A stretch of DNA of 64,000 nt from a bacterium (GTDB lineage Bacteria > Bacillota > Clostridia > Oscillospirales > Acutalibacteraceae): contig JAHKVW010000029.1 of assembly GCA_020624805.1 (NCBI GenBank), positions 1 through 64,000 of the forward strand, given 5' to 3'. The notes under the pieces were generated by a model. That model did not search any database, was not told where the DNA came from, and was given only the letters and a program-made list of their open reading frames with translations. The first letter of the stretch is position 1. Every line of letters starts with the position of its first letter. The position numbers were made by a program, and so were the translations under genes. This document shows positions 46,306-62,100 of this stretch, piece by piece.

Positions 46306-49134
46306 TTATAAATCAGCGTCGATGAGCTCCATCAGCGTATGGTGAAGCTGATCGGGCTCGACGGGTTTTGACAGATGAGCGTTCATGCCCGCCTGCAAGG
46401 ATCGCTGTACATCCTCATCAAACGCGTTTGCCGTCAGCGCGATGATCGGGACGCTTTTGGCGTCCTCGCGGGGCAGCGCACGGATCGCGGCGGCGGTCTC
46501 CAGACCGTCCATGACCGGCATGCGCACATCCATCAGCACCGCGTCATAGTAATGCGGCTCGCTGTCGCTGAACAGCCTGAGCGCGATCTGTCCGTTTTCG
46601 GCGTGGTCGGTCGCCATGCCCTTGATGGACAGCAGCTCCTTGATGATCTCGGCGTTGATCGGCAGATCTTCGGCGAGAAGGATCCTTCTGCCTGCCAGCT
46701 CAACGCGGCTCTTCGCCGCCTTGACGGGCAGGTGCATGACGCGTTCGATCTCACGGCTGACTACCACGGGGAACTCCGACTTCGGGATAAAGCCGTCGAC
46801 TCCCGCCGCGATCGCCTCATCCATGACGTCGACGCTGTCATAGGCGGTCAGCGCGATCACGCGGGTCTCGTTGCTGTATCGTCGGCGGATCTCACGCGTG
46901 ACGTCCGCGCCGCCGCGATAGGGCATCCGCCAATCCACCAGCACAAGGTTATAGGGCTCCTGTTTCGCGTGATGGATCTCGATCGCCGAGATCGCCTCAT
47001 CCGCCGAGGATACGGCGTCCGCCGAAACGCCGATGTCATCGAGAACGATGCCGGCGTGTTCCAGCGCGATCGGATCGTCATCCACGACCAGCGCTTTGAT
47101 CGCCGAGTAGTCGAACGCCTTGGTATTGCGTTTGCCGTTTTCACAGTTTTTGAGCGTAACGGTCACTGTGAAGGTCGAGCCTTCACCCTTCTTCGACGTG
47201 ACGTCGATGGTGCCGTTCATCATTTCTACGATGCTTTTGGTGATCGCCATCCCCAGTCCCGTACTGCCGTATTTGTTCCTGCGGCTGGCGTCCTCTTGCG
47301 TAAAGGGGTCAAAGAGCTTCGGCAGATAGTCCCTGTCCATTCCGATACCGGTATCGCGCACGGTAAAGCGGAGCGTTGTCTGGCGGTCAAAGCAGGCGAT
47401 CTGATCGACCGTAAAGGTCACATTTCCCGGCGCGTCGGTGAATTTGATCGCGTTGCTCAGGATATTGATGATGACCTGTTTGAGCTTGGTATCGTCGCCG
47501 AAGTACCAGTCGTCGACCGCGCCGTTGATATGACATTCAAAGCTCAGGCCCTTGTCGTCGCACTGGGATTGGACGATGGTGTTGATCTGTTCCAGCATTT
47601 CCGCCAGATTGAATTCTTCTTTATGGAGCGTCAATCTGCCCGATTCGATGCGGCTCATATCGAGGATATCGTTGATCAGGTTGAGCAGATGACCCGCGCT
47701 TTCGCCGATCTTGAGCAGATAATCCTTTGTCTTTTCGCTGAGGGTCGGATCCTTCAGCGCGATGCTGTTGAGCCCGATGATCGCGTTCATCGGGGTGCGG
47801 ATCTCGTGACTCATGCTGGACAAAAAGGCGGTTTTGGCGACATTGGCGTGCTCCGCTTCTTTCAGCGCGAGCGCCAAAATGTCGTTCTGCTCACGCTCAT
47901 GTCGGAGCACGTCGGTCACGTCGGACTTGAGCAGCAGGAAAAAGCGCGTTTCTCTGTCGATGACATAGTAGGTGAACCGTTTGTAATAGGTCGCGCCGTC
48001 GATCTCACAAGTCACGTTGATGGTATAGGACTCGTTGTCCTCCAGATTCTCCGCGATGGTGTCGATCGAAAGCGCCTCTTCCAGCGCCGCGATATCGTGC
48101 ATGCTCTCAGACGCCGCGGGCAACACCTGATCGTGGATATAGTCGGCATATAAGCCGCTGTGGTGCTTGGGAAAGATACTGCCTTTCCCTATCTTGGAAG
48201 CGTCGCCGATCACGACGCTGTAGTTGTTGTCGACGATATAGGTGACCATATCGTACTGCTGTGCGAGAACCTTCTCGTTGAGTACCTCGGCGACCTTCTC
48301 GTTGTTGTATTCGCTCTCCGTGCCGAAGAGGATCAGATCGCCGCTCGTGGGCGCATGGGCGACCGAACGTGTAAAGTGTACAAAGCACTGCCGCCCCGAT
48401 TGCCGACGGCAATAGGCGACAAAGGTCGCGGGCGGAGCGCCCTTATAAAAGCGATCCATCAGCTGCTCGATACGGAAGCATTCTTCATATTTCTCTCTGT
48501 CGCCGTCGACGAGCAGACTCTCCCGACGAACCCGTTCCGCGTCCTCAAACAGTACGCCTGCCCGATCTGTTTGGTAGAGATCGACGCCGTGTGCTTCTTC
48601 GATCAGTCCTGTGGTCAGGTTACTGCGAAAAACGGTCAGGCTGGTATCGGCGGCAGAGTGGAGCTGTTCGAGCATCGAGTTGTAGACGCCCGCGCGGCGG
48701 TAGCTTTCTTCCTTGGCGAGATACTGCTCGGTGATATCGCTGATGAACACATAGAACACATCACCGTAACCGGGGAACTGGGCGAAATGGCCGTAGTCGT
48801 CGACCCATCGGATACTGCCGTCCTTGCGGATGATGCGGTACTCCACGTGATCGCGGTTTGCCGCCTTTTGATCGTGGATCTGCTCCTCAATCGACTGATC
48901 GATCGACTCATAGTCGTCGGGATGCACCATACCCTTGAAGGTGTATCCGGTCAGCTCGCGAAACTCTTCATCCGTGTCGCAGCCGTACATGATCCGCACG
49001 GCGCTGTTGACATACAAAAGCTCCATCTCCGCGTCGGCGCGGTAGATGAAAAATCCTCCGGGGATCTGTTCTCCGATCCACTCGATCGCAGAGGTCATAT
49101 ATCCGCTTTGAAACAGTTCGTTCGGTGTCGACAT
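46306..49134 (-). CDS. PAS-containing hybrid sensor histidine kinase with two receiver domains
   Basis: PAS (RIIRKDGSIRWVDDYG), H-box SSMSHEIRTPMNA, HATPase, REC1 LVVDDDPIAL..LVDWRMPYRGG, REC2 LLAEDLPINAEI..LMDVRMPVMDG. Confidence 0.92.
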   Translation of the reverse strand: MSTPNELFQSGYMTSAIEWIGEQIPGGFFIYRADAEMELLYVNSAVRIMYGCDTDEEFRELTGYTFKGMVHPDDYESIDQSIEEQIHDQKAANRDHVEYRIIRKDGSIRWVDDYGHFAQFPGYGDVFYVFISDITEQYLAKEESYRRAGVYNSMLEQLHSAADTSLTVFRSNLTTGLIEEAHGVDLYQTDRAGVLFEDAERVRRESLLVDGDREKYEECFRIEQLMDRFYKGAPPATFVAYCRRQSGRQCFVHFTRSVAHAPTSGDLILFGTESEYNNEKVAEVLNEKVLAQQYDMVTYIVDNNYSVVIGDASKIGKGSIFPKHHSGLYADYIHDQVLPAASESMHDIAALEEALSIDTIAENLEDNESYTINVTCEIDGATYYKRFTYYVIDRETRFFLLLKSDVTDVLRHEREQNDILALALKEAEHANVAKTAFLSSMSHEIRTPMNAIIGLNSIALKDPTLSEKTKDYLLKIGESAGHLLNLINDILDMSRIESGRLTLHKEEFNLAEMLEQINTIVQSQCDDKGLSFECHINGAVDDWYFGDDTKLKQVIINILSNAIKFTDAPGNVTFTVDQIACFDRQTTLRFTVRDTGIGMDRDYLPKLFDPFTQEDASRRNKYGSTGLGMAITKSIVEMMNGTIDVTSKKGEGSTFTVTVTLKNCENGKRNTKAFDYSAIKALVVDDDPIALEHAGIVLDDIGVSADAVSSADEAISAIEIHHAKQEPYNLVLVDWRMPYRGGADVTREIRRRYSNETRVIALTAYDSVDVMDEAIAAGVDGFIPKSEFPVVVSREIERVMHLPVKAAKSRVELAGRRILLAEDLPINAEIIKELLSIKGMATDHAENGQIALRLFSDSEPHYYDAVLMDVRMPVMDGLETAAAIRALPREDAKSVPIIALTANAFDEDVQRSLQAGMNAHLSKPVEPDQLHHTLMELIDADL

Positions 49135-49460
49135 AGGCTCTCTCCGTTCCGTAGGCAACACCGCAAGAAATCTTGCGTGTTTGCCTTAACATCTTAACCA
49201 ATTTATTATAAACTATCACCACAAAAAATACAACAATTATACGAAAAAAAGGTGGCTTTTTCCGACTGTCTGTGCACTCCGAAGCGTACAACGGCGCCGT
49301 GAGGAAAAAAATACCGTTTTATCTTGTGTAGATTTCATAAAATCTGCCATATAATTATATGACTAATTCCGATTTTATGGCTGCCATATTGAAAAAATTG
49401 CCGAAAAATACTATGATTAGTTTGAATTCCCGGCGATTTGTTAAAGGAAAGGTAACGGTC

Positions 49461-52028
49461 ATGGACACTGGTTTTTTCGATCTGCTGAAGCATGTCAGAC
49501 AGCCCGAAACAATCGTGCGATTTCTCGACAATTCATCCTATGATGAGCTGCTCGAGATCAATGTGAAGCAACAGACTTTCAAGAGTGTTTTTCACGTTTC
49601 AAAAAAATATGCCATGCCGCTGACGAAGGGCAGTTACAGAGAGGTTTTCATCGGTATGTCCGAGGAACTGATCCATCCCGCTGAGCGCGAAAGATTTATC
49701 GAGCTGATGAATCCGGAAACGATCCTCTACCGTCTGTCCGATTCCGAGCTCCCGGGATTGTGCTGTGAAGAATACCGTTTTCGGCTGATCGTCGGAAACT
49801 GGCATTGGGTGGAAATGGTGCTGATCGCGGGAGAGGAGTACGGACTGGAACCCAATGTCGTCCGTATGTATATCTTTGACTGTCAAAGCCGAAAGATCCG
49901 CGAGCTGGGTCTGACCGACACAGCGGTATATGCCGACAACAACCGCAACGAGATGACCGGACTGCTGAAGAAGCGCGCCTTTGTCAAGGACGTACAGCAG
50001 CGTATCAAGAACACCGATACGGAATGGTGTCTGGTCAGTATCGATATCGATAATTTCAAGCTCTTCAACGAGTGGTACGGTCACAGCGAGGGCGACCTGT
50101 TGATGATACAGATCGGCGCGACGCTGCTCGAAGCCGGCGAGCGTACCGGCGGCTCGGCGGGCTATTTCGGACAGGATGATTTCTGTCTGCTGATCCCCTA
50201 CGACATGGAGCTGATCGGTCATATCTATGAGGATATCTCTGCATTGATCGGCTCGCGCGGCAACAGCTCGAGCTTTTTGCCCGCGTTCGGCATTTGTATC
50301 GTCAAGAGAGAGTACGAGCTGATGGATATGCTCGACCGTGCGCTGTTGGCGGCACAGGTCGCGAAGGAAGGCTACCACAGCCGCATCCGTATATTTGAAA
50401 AAGGGATGTATTCGCGCACCAACGCGGAGTATCGCGTGCTGACGGATTTTTCACGGGCGCTCAAACAGCATGAGATCGTCTTTTATCTGCAGCCGCAGTG
50501 CCGCGCGTCATCGGGAAAGATCGTCGGCGCCGAGGCGCTGGCGCGCTGGATCAAGCCCGACGGCACGGTCATCCCGCCCGACACGTTTATTCCCGTGCTC
50601 GAGAAGCGCGGACTCATTTCCGATCTGGATCTGTATATCTGGGATGACGTCTGCCGCTGGCAGCATGAGTGGATCAAGAGCGGTCACACGCCGCTTCCCG
50701 TTTCGGTGAATGTATCGGTCTCCGATATCCTGCACACCGATCTTCCCGCTATCTTTGAAAACCTGATCAAAAAATATGAATTGGAGCGCAACCTGCTCAA
50801 GATCGAGATCACCGAATCCTCCTATATCACCAACACGGCGCTCGTCATGGAGACTGTCCGTTCGTTAAGGGAAAAAGGCTTTACGGTATTGATGGACGAT
50901 TTCGGCAGCGGCAGCTCCACGCTGAACATGCTCAAAAACCTGAATATCGACGTCATCAAGCTCGACGCGCAGTTTTTGAACATGAATGAAAGCAACGAAG
51001 AAAAGAGCATCCGGATCCTGGAATCGGTCACTAACCTGACCAAGACGATCGGCGTGCCGATCATTGTCGAGGGCGTTGAGACCAAGGAGCAAAAGGACTT
51101 TTTGATCGATATGGGTTGCCGCTATATCCAAGGGTATTATTTCTTCCGCCCGATGCCGATCACGGATTTTGAGAGCCTGATCGACGATCCCGACAAGATC
51201 GATACCTCGGGTATCTCGTTTAAGGCGAACCAGCAGTTCCGTCTGCGCGAACTGCTCGATAACAACATCTACAGCGATACCATGCTCAACAGCATCCTCG
51301 GTCCGTGCGCGCTGTACTCGTGGCACGGCGACGACGTGGATATCGTGCGATACAACGAACAGTTCTATGAGGCGGTCGACGTACCCGATTTTTCGGAACG
51401 GCTGGTCTGCATCCAGCGCTTTCTGCCTAAGGCGGATATTCCGCGCATGACCGAGCTGCTGCGGCTGGCGCAGCGCGATCGGCTGAACGGCTCCAAGGGT
51501 CTTTTGCATTTCTACAAGACCGACGGAACGCTGACCACCTTCGACATGCACTTCTACTATCTGCACAGCGAGGGTGAGGAGAAGATCTTCTACGGCTCCG
51601 TGCGCAATATCACCAAGCTGAGTAACCTTGAAAAGCAAATGACGCTGCTCTCTCATATCTCGACAGATACGGTGCTCTTTTTGTCCCGCACCTCCGAGGG
51701 TGATATTCGCTTTACCGTGCTGTTCAACGGGCTTGAGAACATTATCGGCATCAGCGCGCATGAGTTGGAAACCGAGTTGAACGGTGAGAACTTTATCGAC
51801 AGGATCGGTTCCGAAAACGACCTGTCCGTCTATAAAGAGGTTTTGGAACACATCCAAAAAACCGAACCGTTCTCGACGACGGTGAGTATGAGAAACGCCA
51901 ACGGAGATCGCGTGACGCTGAACGCGGTCGGCAACTACATCCCCGACGAGACCAACACGATGGATTACATCATCATCCTGAGCAAACCGACGGAGGAAGA
52001 GCAGCCGGTCAGTTCGCCGGAATCTTAA
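49461..52028 (+). CDS. Degenerate-GGDEF/EAL protein with C-terminal PAS-like region
   Basis: FGQDDF in place of GGDEF; EAL GAEALARW, MDDFGSGSSTLN, VEGVET, QGYYFFRPMP; start placed at the SD-preceded MDTGFFDLL. Confidence 0.88.
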   Translation: MDTGFFDLLKHVRQPETIVRFLDNSSYDELLEINVKQQTFKSVFHVSKKYAMPLTKGSYREVFIGMSEELIHPAERERFIELMNPETILYRLSDSELPGLCCEEYRFRLIVGNWHWVEMVLIAGEEYGLEPNVVRMYIFDCQSRKIRELGLTDTAVYADNNRNEMTGLLKKRAFVKDVQQRIKNTDTEWCLVSIDIDNFKLFNEWYGHSEGDLLMIQIGATLLEAGERTGGSAGYFGQDDFCLLIPYDMELIGHIYEDISALIGSRGNSSSFLPAFGICIVKREYELMDMLDRALLAAQVAKEGYHSRIRIFEKGMYSRTNAEYRVLTDFSRALKQHEIVFYLQPQCRASSGKIVGAEALARWIKPDGTVIPPDTFIPVLEKRGLISDLDLYIWDDVCRWQHEWIKSGHTPLPVSVNVSVSDILHTDLPAIFENLIKKYELERNLLKIEITESSYITNTALVMETVRSLREKGFTVLMDDFGSGSSTLNMLKNLNIDVIKLDAQFLNMNESNEEKSIRILESVTNLTKTIGVPIIVEGVETKEQKDFLIDMGCRYIQGYYFFRPMPITDFESLIDDPDKIDTSGISFKANQQFRLRELLDNNIYSDTMLNSILGPCALYSWHGDDVDIVRYNEQFYEAVDVPDFSERLVCIQRFLPKADIPRMTELLRLAQRDRLNGSKGLLHFYKTDGTLTTFDMHFYYLHSEGEEKIFYGSVRNITKLSNLEKQMTLLSHISTDTVLFLSRTSEGDIRFTVLFNGLENIIGISAHELETELNGENFIDRIGSENDLSVYKEVLEHIQKTEPFSTTVSMRNANGDRVTLNAVGNYIPDETNTMDYIIILSKPTEEEQPVSSPES

Positions 52029-52047
52029 TTAACCATATGATACAGTT

Positions 52048-52082
52048 AACCCCCTGCCTGAGCGATCAAGCAGGGGGTCGTG
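52048..52082. terminator. Bidirectional intrinsic terminator
   Basis: ACCCCCTGCctgagcgatcaaGCAGGGGGT between convergent genes. Confidence 0.75.
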
Positions 52083-52112
52083 TTATATGTGGGACAGTGC
52101 TTTGTTTATCCT

Positions 52113-56472
<4,360 letters not shown>

Positions 56473-56476
<4 letters not shown>

Positions 56477-57885
56477 TGTTCAAACTCCTTACGCTTGATC
56501 TTGCCCCATGTTTTACGGAGCTTTCGGTATTTGATGATACCTTCCACACGGAAGATGGTGATGATCTGTCGGTAGCCGAAGTTCTCGAGGATCGCGTATA
56601 CGGAGATCGCGATACTCTGCTTGGCAGTCATCGCGGCGCGGTGGGTATACTGCTCCAGCACGAGGCTGCCCTCGGAGAGGATGACGCCCAAGGATACCGA
56701 TAACAGGAAATAGATGACGAAGAAGAACATATTCAACTCGCCCATGATCAGTGTGAACGGTATCAGGAAATAACCGATCGTCTCGACCAGCGCGCCGAAC
56801 AACTCAAAGATCCAGTTGTAGGGCATCGATACCAGTCCGACAAAGCCGTAGCGCGGGTTGAAGGTCATGCTCGCGTGCGAGATCAGCGTATCCATCAGAC
56901 CGATCTGCCAGCGGCGGCGCTGGCTGCGGATGTCGTTGAGCGACATCGGGCCCTGTGTCCAGCAAACCGAAAATTCGTTGAATTTGACCTTATATTTTCT
57001 GCGATGCTTGCGCATATAGTGGTGGATACGGACGACGATCTCCATATCCTCGCCAATGGTGTTCTTCTTGTAGCCGCCCACCTCGATAACGGTCTGCTTT
57101 CTGAACAATCCGAAAGCGCCCGATACGATGAGCAGAGAGTTGGACGCCGCCCAAAAGACACGTCCCATCAAAAAGGAACGATAGTACTCGACGATCTGGA
57201 AACGCTCGATGAGCTTTTTGGGCATCGTAAAGCCCTTGAGCTCGCCGTCGACGATCTTGGAGCCGTTCGCGATACGCACGATACCGCCCGCGACGACGGT
57301 GCGGGAATCCTTGATGAACTCCATCGACAGGCGCAGCAGCGCGTCCTTCTCGATACGGGAGTCAGCGTCCAGACAGGTGAACAGCGGATATTTCGAGATA
57401 TTGATGCCGGCGTTCAGCGCGTCGGACTTACCGCCGTTTGCCTTTTGTACATACAAAAGGTTGGGGTAGGTCTTGCTGTAATAGACCGCCTCGATCTTCT
57501 GGGTCGGGATCTGGTAGCGGATCGAGGTCTCGATCTTGTGCATATGAAAGGCTTCGATGACCTTATCGCCCGTTTTGTCCGTCGAGCCGTCGTTCACGAC
57601 GATGATCTCAAAATGCGGATAATTCAGCTTCATCAGCGAGCGGACGTTCTGCACGATATGCTCCTGCTCGTTGAACGCGGGGATGATCAGCGAGATGGGC
57701 AGGAGATTTTCGCTGTCCTCATAGCTGAGATAATCATCGGAAAAGGTCTTGTTATAGTTGCGGTTTACGCGGAAAAAAGACACAAACAGCTGGACGATGT
57801 ATATTAAGTTGAGCAACAGCGTAAAAGCCATGCAGAAGTAATTGAAAAAAACGATAAAGTGGCGTATCGCATTCAAAAATCCCAC
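56473..57885 (-). CDS. Processive family 2 glycosyltransferase (membrane polysaccharide synthase type)
   Basis: IVVNDGSTDKTGD, TCLDADSRIE, TIGEDMEIVVRIH, QRRRWQIG; flanking TM segments; no PilZ tail visible. Confidence 0.9.
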
Positions 57886-57974
57886 AGTCTGTTCCTCCTA
57901 ATCAGATACTTTGCGTTAACGGATCGTCAATAGGCGTGCCTAAACGATCATAAAAAGCTTGTGTAGATAAAAGA

Positions 57975-59045
57975 TCACGTGTCGACCGTCTTATACAGGA
58001 CGTTCTTCATCGCGTCGGCGGCAAAACGGTCGTATCCGCCTAAGATCTCTTCCAGATCCTTGGGCGAGATATCCATGCGGGTGATCGACTGAGCCGCCGT
58101 CTGGCGCACCCACCATTCCTTGTCGCCCAGCGCGTGCTTGACGGTATTGAGCGCGCTTTGCGTCTTTAAGAGCGACAGTCCTCTGACTGCCGAGGAACGG
58201 ATCACCCAGTCCTTATCGCCCGCGGCGATCTGCAGGATCTGCTCATCCTCAGGATAGCCGAACGCGGCAAGCGCCTTGACGCAGGCGATTTTCAGCTGGG
58301 TGTCGTTGCCCGACGCGCCCTCGATATACATGGTTCTGAAGCCGTCGATCTTGTACTGCGCGATCGTCTTGATGACCGTACACTTCATGTACTTGTTGCA
58401 TTTTTCAAAGAGCTTAGCCGCGAGCTCCTCTCTGTCGCCGGTGAACTGGGCAAAGAACTCGTTGACGATCCTGCCCGAATACTGGGTATCGTTCTCGATG
58501 CTCAGCAGGTACTCGGCGACCTCATAGACGTCGCCCATCTGACACAGCGCCATCGCGGCGTTATAAGCCAGATCTCTGTCCTTGCTGCCGACACATTCCT
58601 TGATCTTATCGCGATACTCCATCGCCTCCAGATCGGCAAGCCTTCTGCAGGCATAGCCCTTATGGTAGACGTCGCCCTCGTCGAGCATCTTGGCGTACAT
58701 CGCGACAGGATCGACCTGCGTGTTGATGCGCTCGATCAGCTTCTCTTTTGCTTCATCATCAAAGCCGGAGCCCTGATGATCTTTGATTTCCTTGACAGCC
58801 ATCTCATAAACGGTGAAATCTCCGTTTATCTCGTCGGCCAATGCGGTTATCTCGGCGTTACGGCTGCCCTCGGTGGGTGCATAGAGCACCCCTTCCACGT
58901 GGATATCAAGCCTGCGCCTGATGTTATCGTTGCGGGCTGTATGCTCATCCTGCAGTTCAGCCAAACGATAAAGAAGAATGTACTCTATGCCGATGATCAG
59001 CAGGCACAGCAGTAACCCGATAACGCTTAACAGTTCGATCTTCAA
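57975..59045 (-). CDS. Membrane-anchored HEAT-repeat protein
   Basis: N-terminal TM; tandem helical repeats (LKIACVKALAAFGYPEDEQILQIAAGDKDWVIRSSAVRGLSLLKTQSALNTVKHALGDKEWWVRQTAAQSITRM). Confidence 0.82.
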   Translation of the reverse strand: MKIELLSVIGLLLCLLIIGIEYILLYRLAELQDEHTARNDNIRRRLDIHVEGVLYAPTEGSRNAEITALADEINGDFTVYEMAVKEIKDHQGSGFDDEAKEKLIERINTQVDPVAMYAKMLDEGDVYHKGYACRRLADLEAMEYRDKIKECVGSKDRDLAYNAAMALCQMGDVYEVAEYLLSIENDTQYSGRIVNEFFAQFTGDREELAAKLFEKCNKYMKCTVIKTIAQYKIDGFRTMYIEGASGNDTQLKIACVKALAAFGYPEDEQILQIAAGDKDWVIRSSAVRGLSLLKTQSALNTVKHALGDKEWWVRQTAAQSITRMDISPKDLEEILGGYDRFAADAMKNVLYKTVDT

Positions 59046-59128
59046 GCGATTATCTCCTGATTGTCGGCCTCCCCGTCAGCCGTACTATTACGGCTGACGG
59101 GAGGTGGGGCTTTTCTCAAGCCCCTTGT

Positions 59129-62100
59129 TTATTGTCCCGAAAAATATTGTTTGAGTATATCAAAGCTCTCCTTGTGGCGGGAGGTGTATTTGACGGTCTC
59201 CCATTTGCTCCACTGGAATACTTTGTATCCGGGGTCGTGCTTATCCATGGGGAAGGCATACATGACGTCGCCCTCCTTGCGCTCGCCGATCATGACGGAG
59301 ATCAGCGCGCCGTTGGTAGTAACGGTCTTGGCGGTATCTCCCTTGAACGAGTCGTCGTTGATCACGAGCTTTTTGGACGGATCGGCGACGTTGAGCCATG
59401 TCCACGGCAGGCGGATATAGATGGTCGAGCCGGTCTGGTAGAACTGGGTATCACCCGAGGTAAAGCCGCCGTAGCTCAGATCCGCCACCTTGTTGTAGTC
59501 GCCGGTGTAGCTTTCTTCCGTATATGCTCTGTCTTTGCTGCGGTCATAGGTATCGATAACGTACAGCGCGGCGTTTTGCTTGCCCTCAAAGCGGAGAGAA
59601 TACTCCATACCGGAGAGGGAGTTCGCCGTGAAGTCGTCGGCGTAGTAATACTCGCCGTCGTTGCGCTGGAAGGTATCCAGACCGATGAACATGGCGTTAT
59701 CTTTGTAATCGATCTCCTGCAACAGCTGCAGGGTGATATACAGATATCCCGCGTCGCTGTACATAGAGACCGCCTGCGCCATGTCGTCGTCGGAGAGGAC
59801 CAGACCGGGCGTTTCCGGCATCACGCTGTCCATGGCGATCAGACCGGACATCTGTTTGCTGTCACAGGTGTTGTGCCACAGATAGCTGTCGGAAACGGAG
59901 GTATAGAATTCCATATCCTCGCTGACCTCGCTCCAGCTGTCGTTCAGGTCATATACGGTCGCGCCTAAGATACCGCTGTCCTTTGCGGCCTTCAGCGCCG
60001 AGGTGATCCGCTCGCCCTGCTGTGTTTCGGTGACAGCGTCCTGATCGTAAACAGCGTTTACGTCCGAGAACGATACACCCGACGCAAGTACAGGCGAGGT
60101 GACCTTTTTGAGCTCATTGAAAGCACTCATATACTTTGATTCTATGGTGTCGGAATTCTTGCCGCCGCCGGCGATCTTATCGTTATCAAGATCGATATCA
60201 CAGAAGTAATATTCCTTGCAGTCGGCAGAGACGATGTCGTTGAAGACATACGCGTTTTTATCTTTTACGCCCGACATGCCCTTGATCATATTATAAGAAC
60301 CGCAGACGGAGATGGGCGTATAGTAATCATAATCGTCGTAGGAGACCTTTTGAGCGGTATCGTACAGATACGCCGCAAAGCCCTCGACACCCTTGCTGTC
60401 CTTGACATATTCGCCGCTGTAGGAGTAGTCGGAAAGTCCGGCTATCGCCGCGACGTTCTTTGAGGTCAGCGCGGGATCGATGCTCACGCCCAGTACATAC
60501 TCCGATACATCGATAAAGTAGGTAGCCGCGCCGAGCTTTTCACTCTGCGCGTGACCGTTGCCGTGGAGGGCGTTGATCGACGTCGTGACGGCGTCCTTCC
60601 ATTTTTCCAGACCGTCGGATTTCAGATAATCCTCGGCGCTGAGCTCATCGGGGACGTTGACGCGCTGGAGGATGTAGATCGTGCCGTTCTCCGGATTCTT
60701 GTTATAGCGGCTGACTGCCGCGTAGAATTCCGGCGGCAGAAGATCCTTTGCCACAAGACAGTTGATTCCCATCTCACCGGCGGATTTGATCAGATCCTCA
60801 TAGAAGGTGAAATCGCGCGAATAGGTCGCCTTGCCGGGCTCCTGCGCGTTCAAAGCGGCTGCCTTGAGCGTCATGCCGCGCCATTTTTCGTCCTCGAGTA
60901 TCTGGAAGCTGCCGTTATTGACGCGAGCGACCTCCGCGTGATTCTCCTTCTCCTCCACATACTGCTTGCTCTTGGTATCGGACAGGATATGGCGGATCAG
61001 CGGATTATAGAACCGCCAGTAAAAGTTGGAGATATCGCCCTGTCTGTCATAGGACAGGAATTTGAAAAACTGATTGGAAAACAGGAAATCGCCGTAGCGG
61101 TCGCCGTTGACATAGTCGTTGCAGTCGCCCGCGAAGTAGTAGACGGGCGCGTAGCCCTCCTCCTGATTACGGGAGACCGCGCAGAAGCGCGGCGTTTTGC
61201 TGATCTCACTGATCTTTTCCATACCGGTGGCGTTGAGGTCAAAATCAAAGGTCGCTATCGTCTCGACGCCGTAGTTCGGTTCGACCAGCTCGAACCAGTT
61301 GTAGAAGTTGCATTTATCACAGCCGGAGAATTCCTTGCGGTATTCTTCGTTGATATAGATCCTAAGAAGATCCTTGGATAAGAAATCCGTGTTTTGTTCC
61401 AGAATGATGATCTTGCCGTCGGACGATACCAGCAGGATACCGGGGCCGGTAAAGCGCCATTCGACGCCTTCCTGCTGCTCATACATCGGAGGCGCCCAGT
61501 CGGGAACGTCGGTAAAGTCCTCCAGATCGACGATATATCTGCCGATCCACTTGGTCGGATTGACGCCGGTGAGCGCGATCAGCTGAGCGCGTACCGAGTC
61601 GGACAGCGGGGAGCTGAAGAAGGTGCTTTCCGTGATGATCGGCGCGCCGCTCTCATGCGCAAAGGAGATGTACGACATATCGTCTTCCGAGATACCGCCG
61701 TTGAGCGGAGAACCGCCGTTATAATGGCCGAAGGTATCGTTGCCCAGCCCGTAGGCATCGGACAGATACAGCAGATCGGGCGTAGACTCCGCGTCCTTGA
61801 GCTCGACGTTGTGGTCGAAGTTGCCCTCTTCATCGAGCATCGGGCCGAAGTAATCCTTTTTATAATCGTAGAACTGTCCCTCGGGATTGACATACCGCTG
61901 CTGATGCAGGATCCAGTAAAAGCCCTGATGCTTACGGTAGACGGTATGCTTGATGATGTTTTCGTCATCCGCGTAGGCGAGCACGGTTTTGTCCAGTACC
62001 GCGACATTCATCACTTTTTTGGGGATCAGATGCCATATGCCGAACAGCAGGATGAGGAACAGGACGATGACGGCAGCCACGATGTGGTACCATTTGAATC

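Noticed and set aside
46375-48153. 592-aa plus-strand ORF opposite the hybrid kinase
   Set aside because: Shadow ORF caused by high-GC codon bias; the minus-strand product has clear HK/REC motifs.
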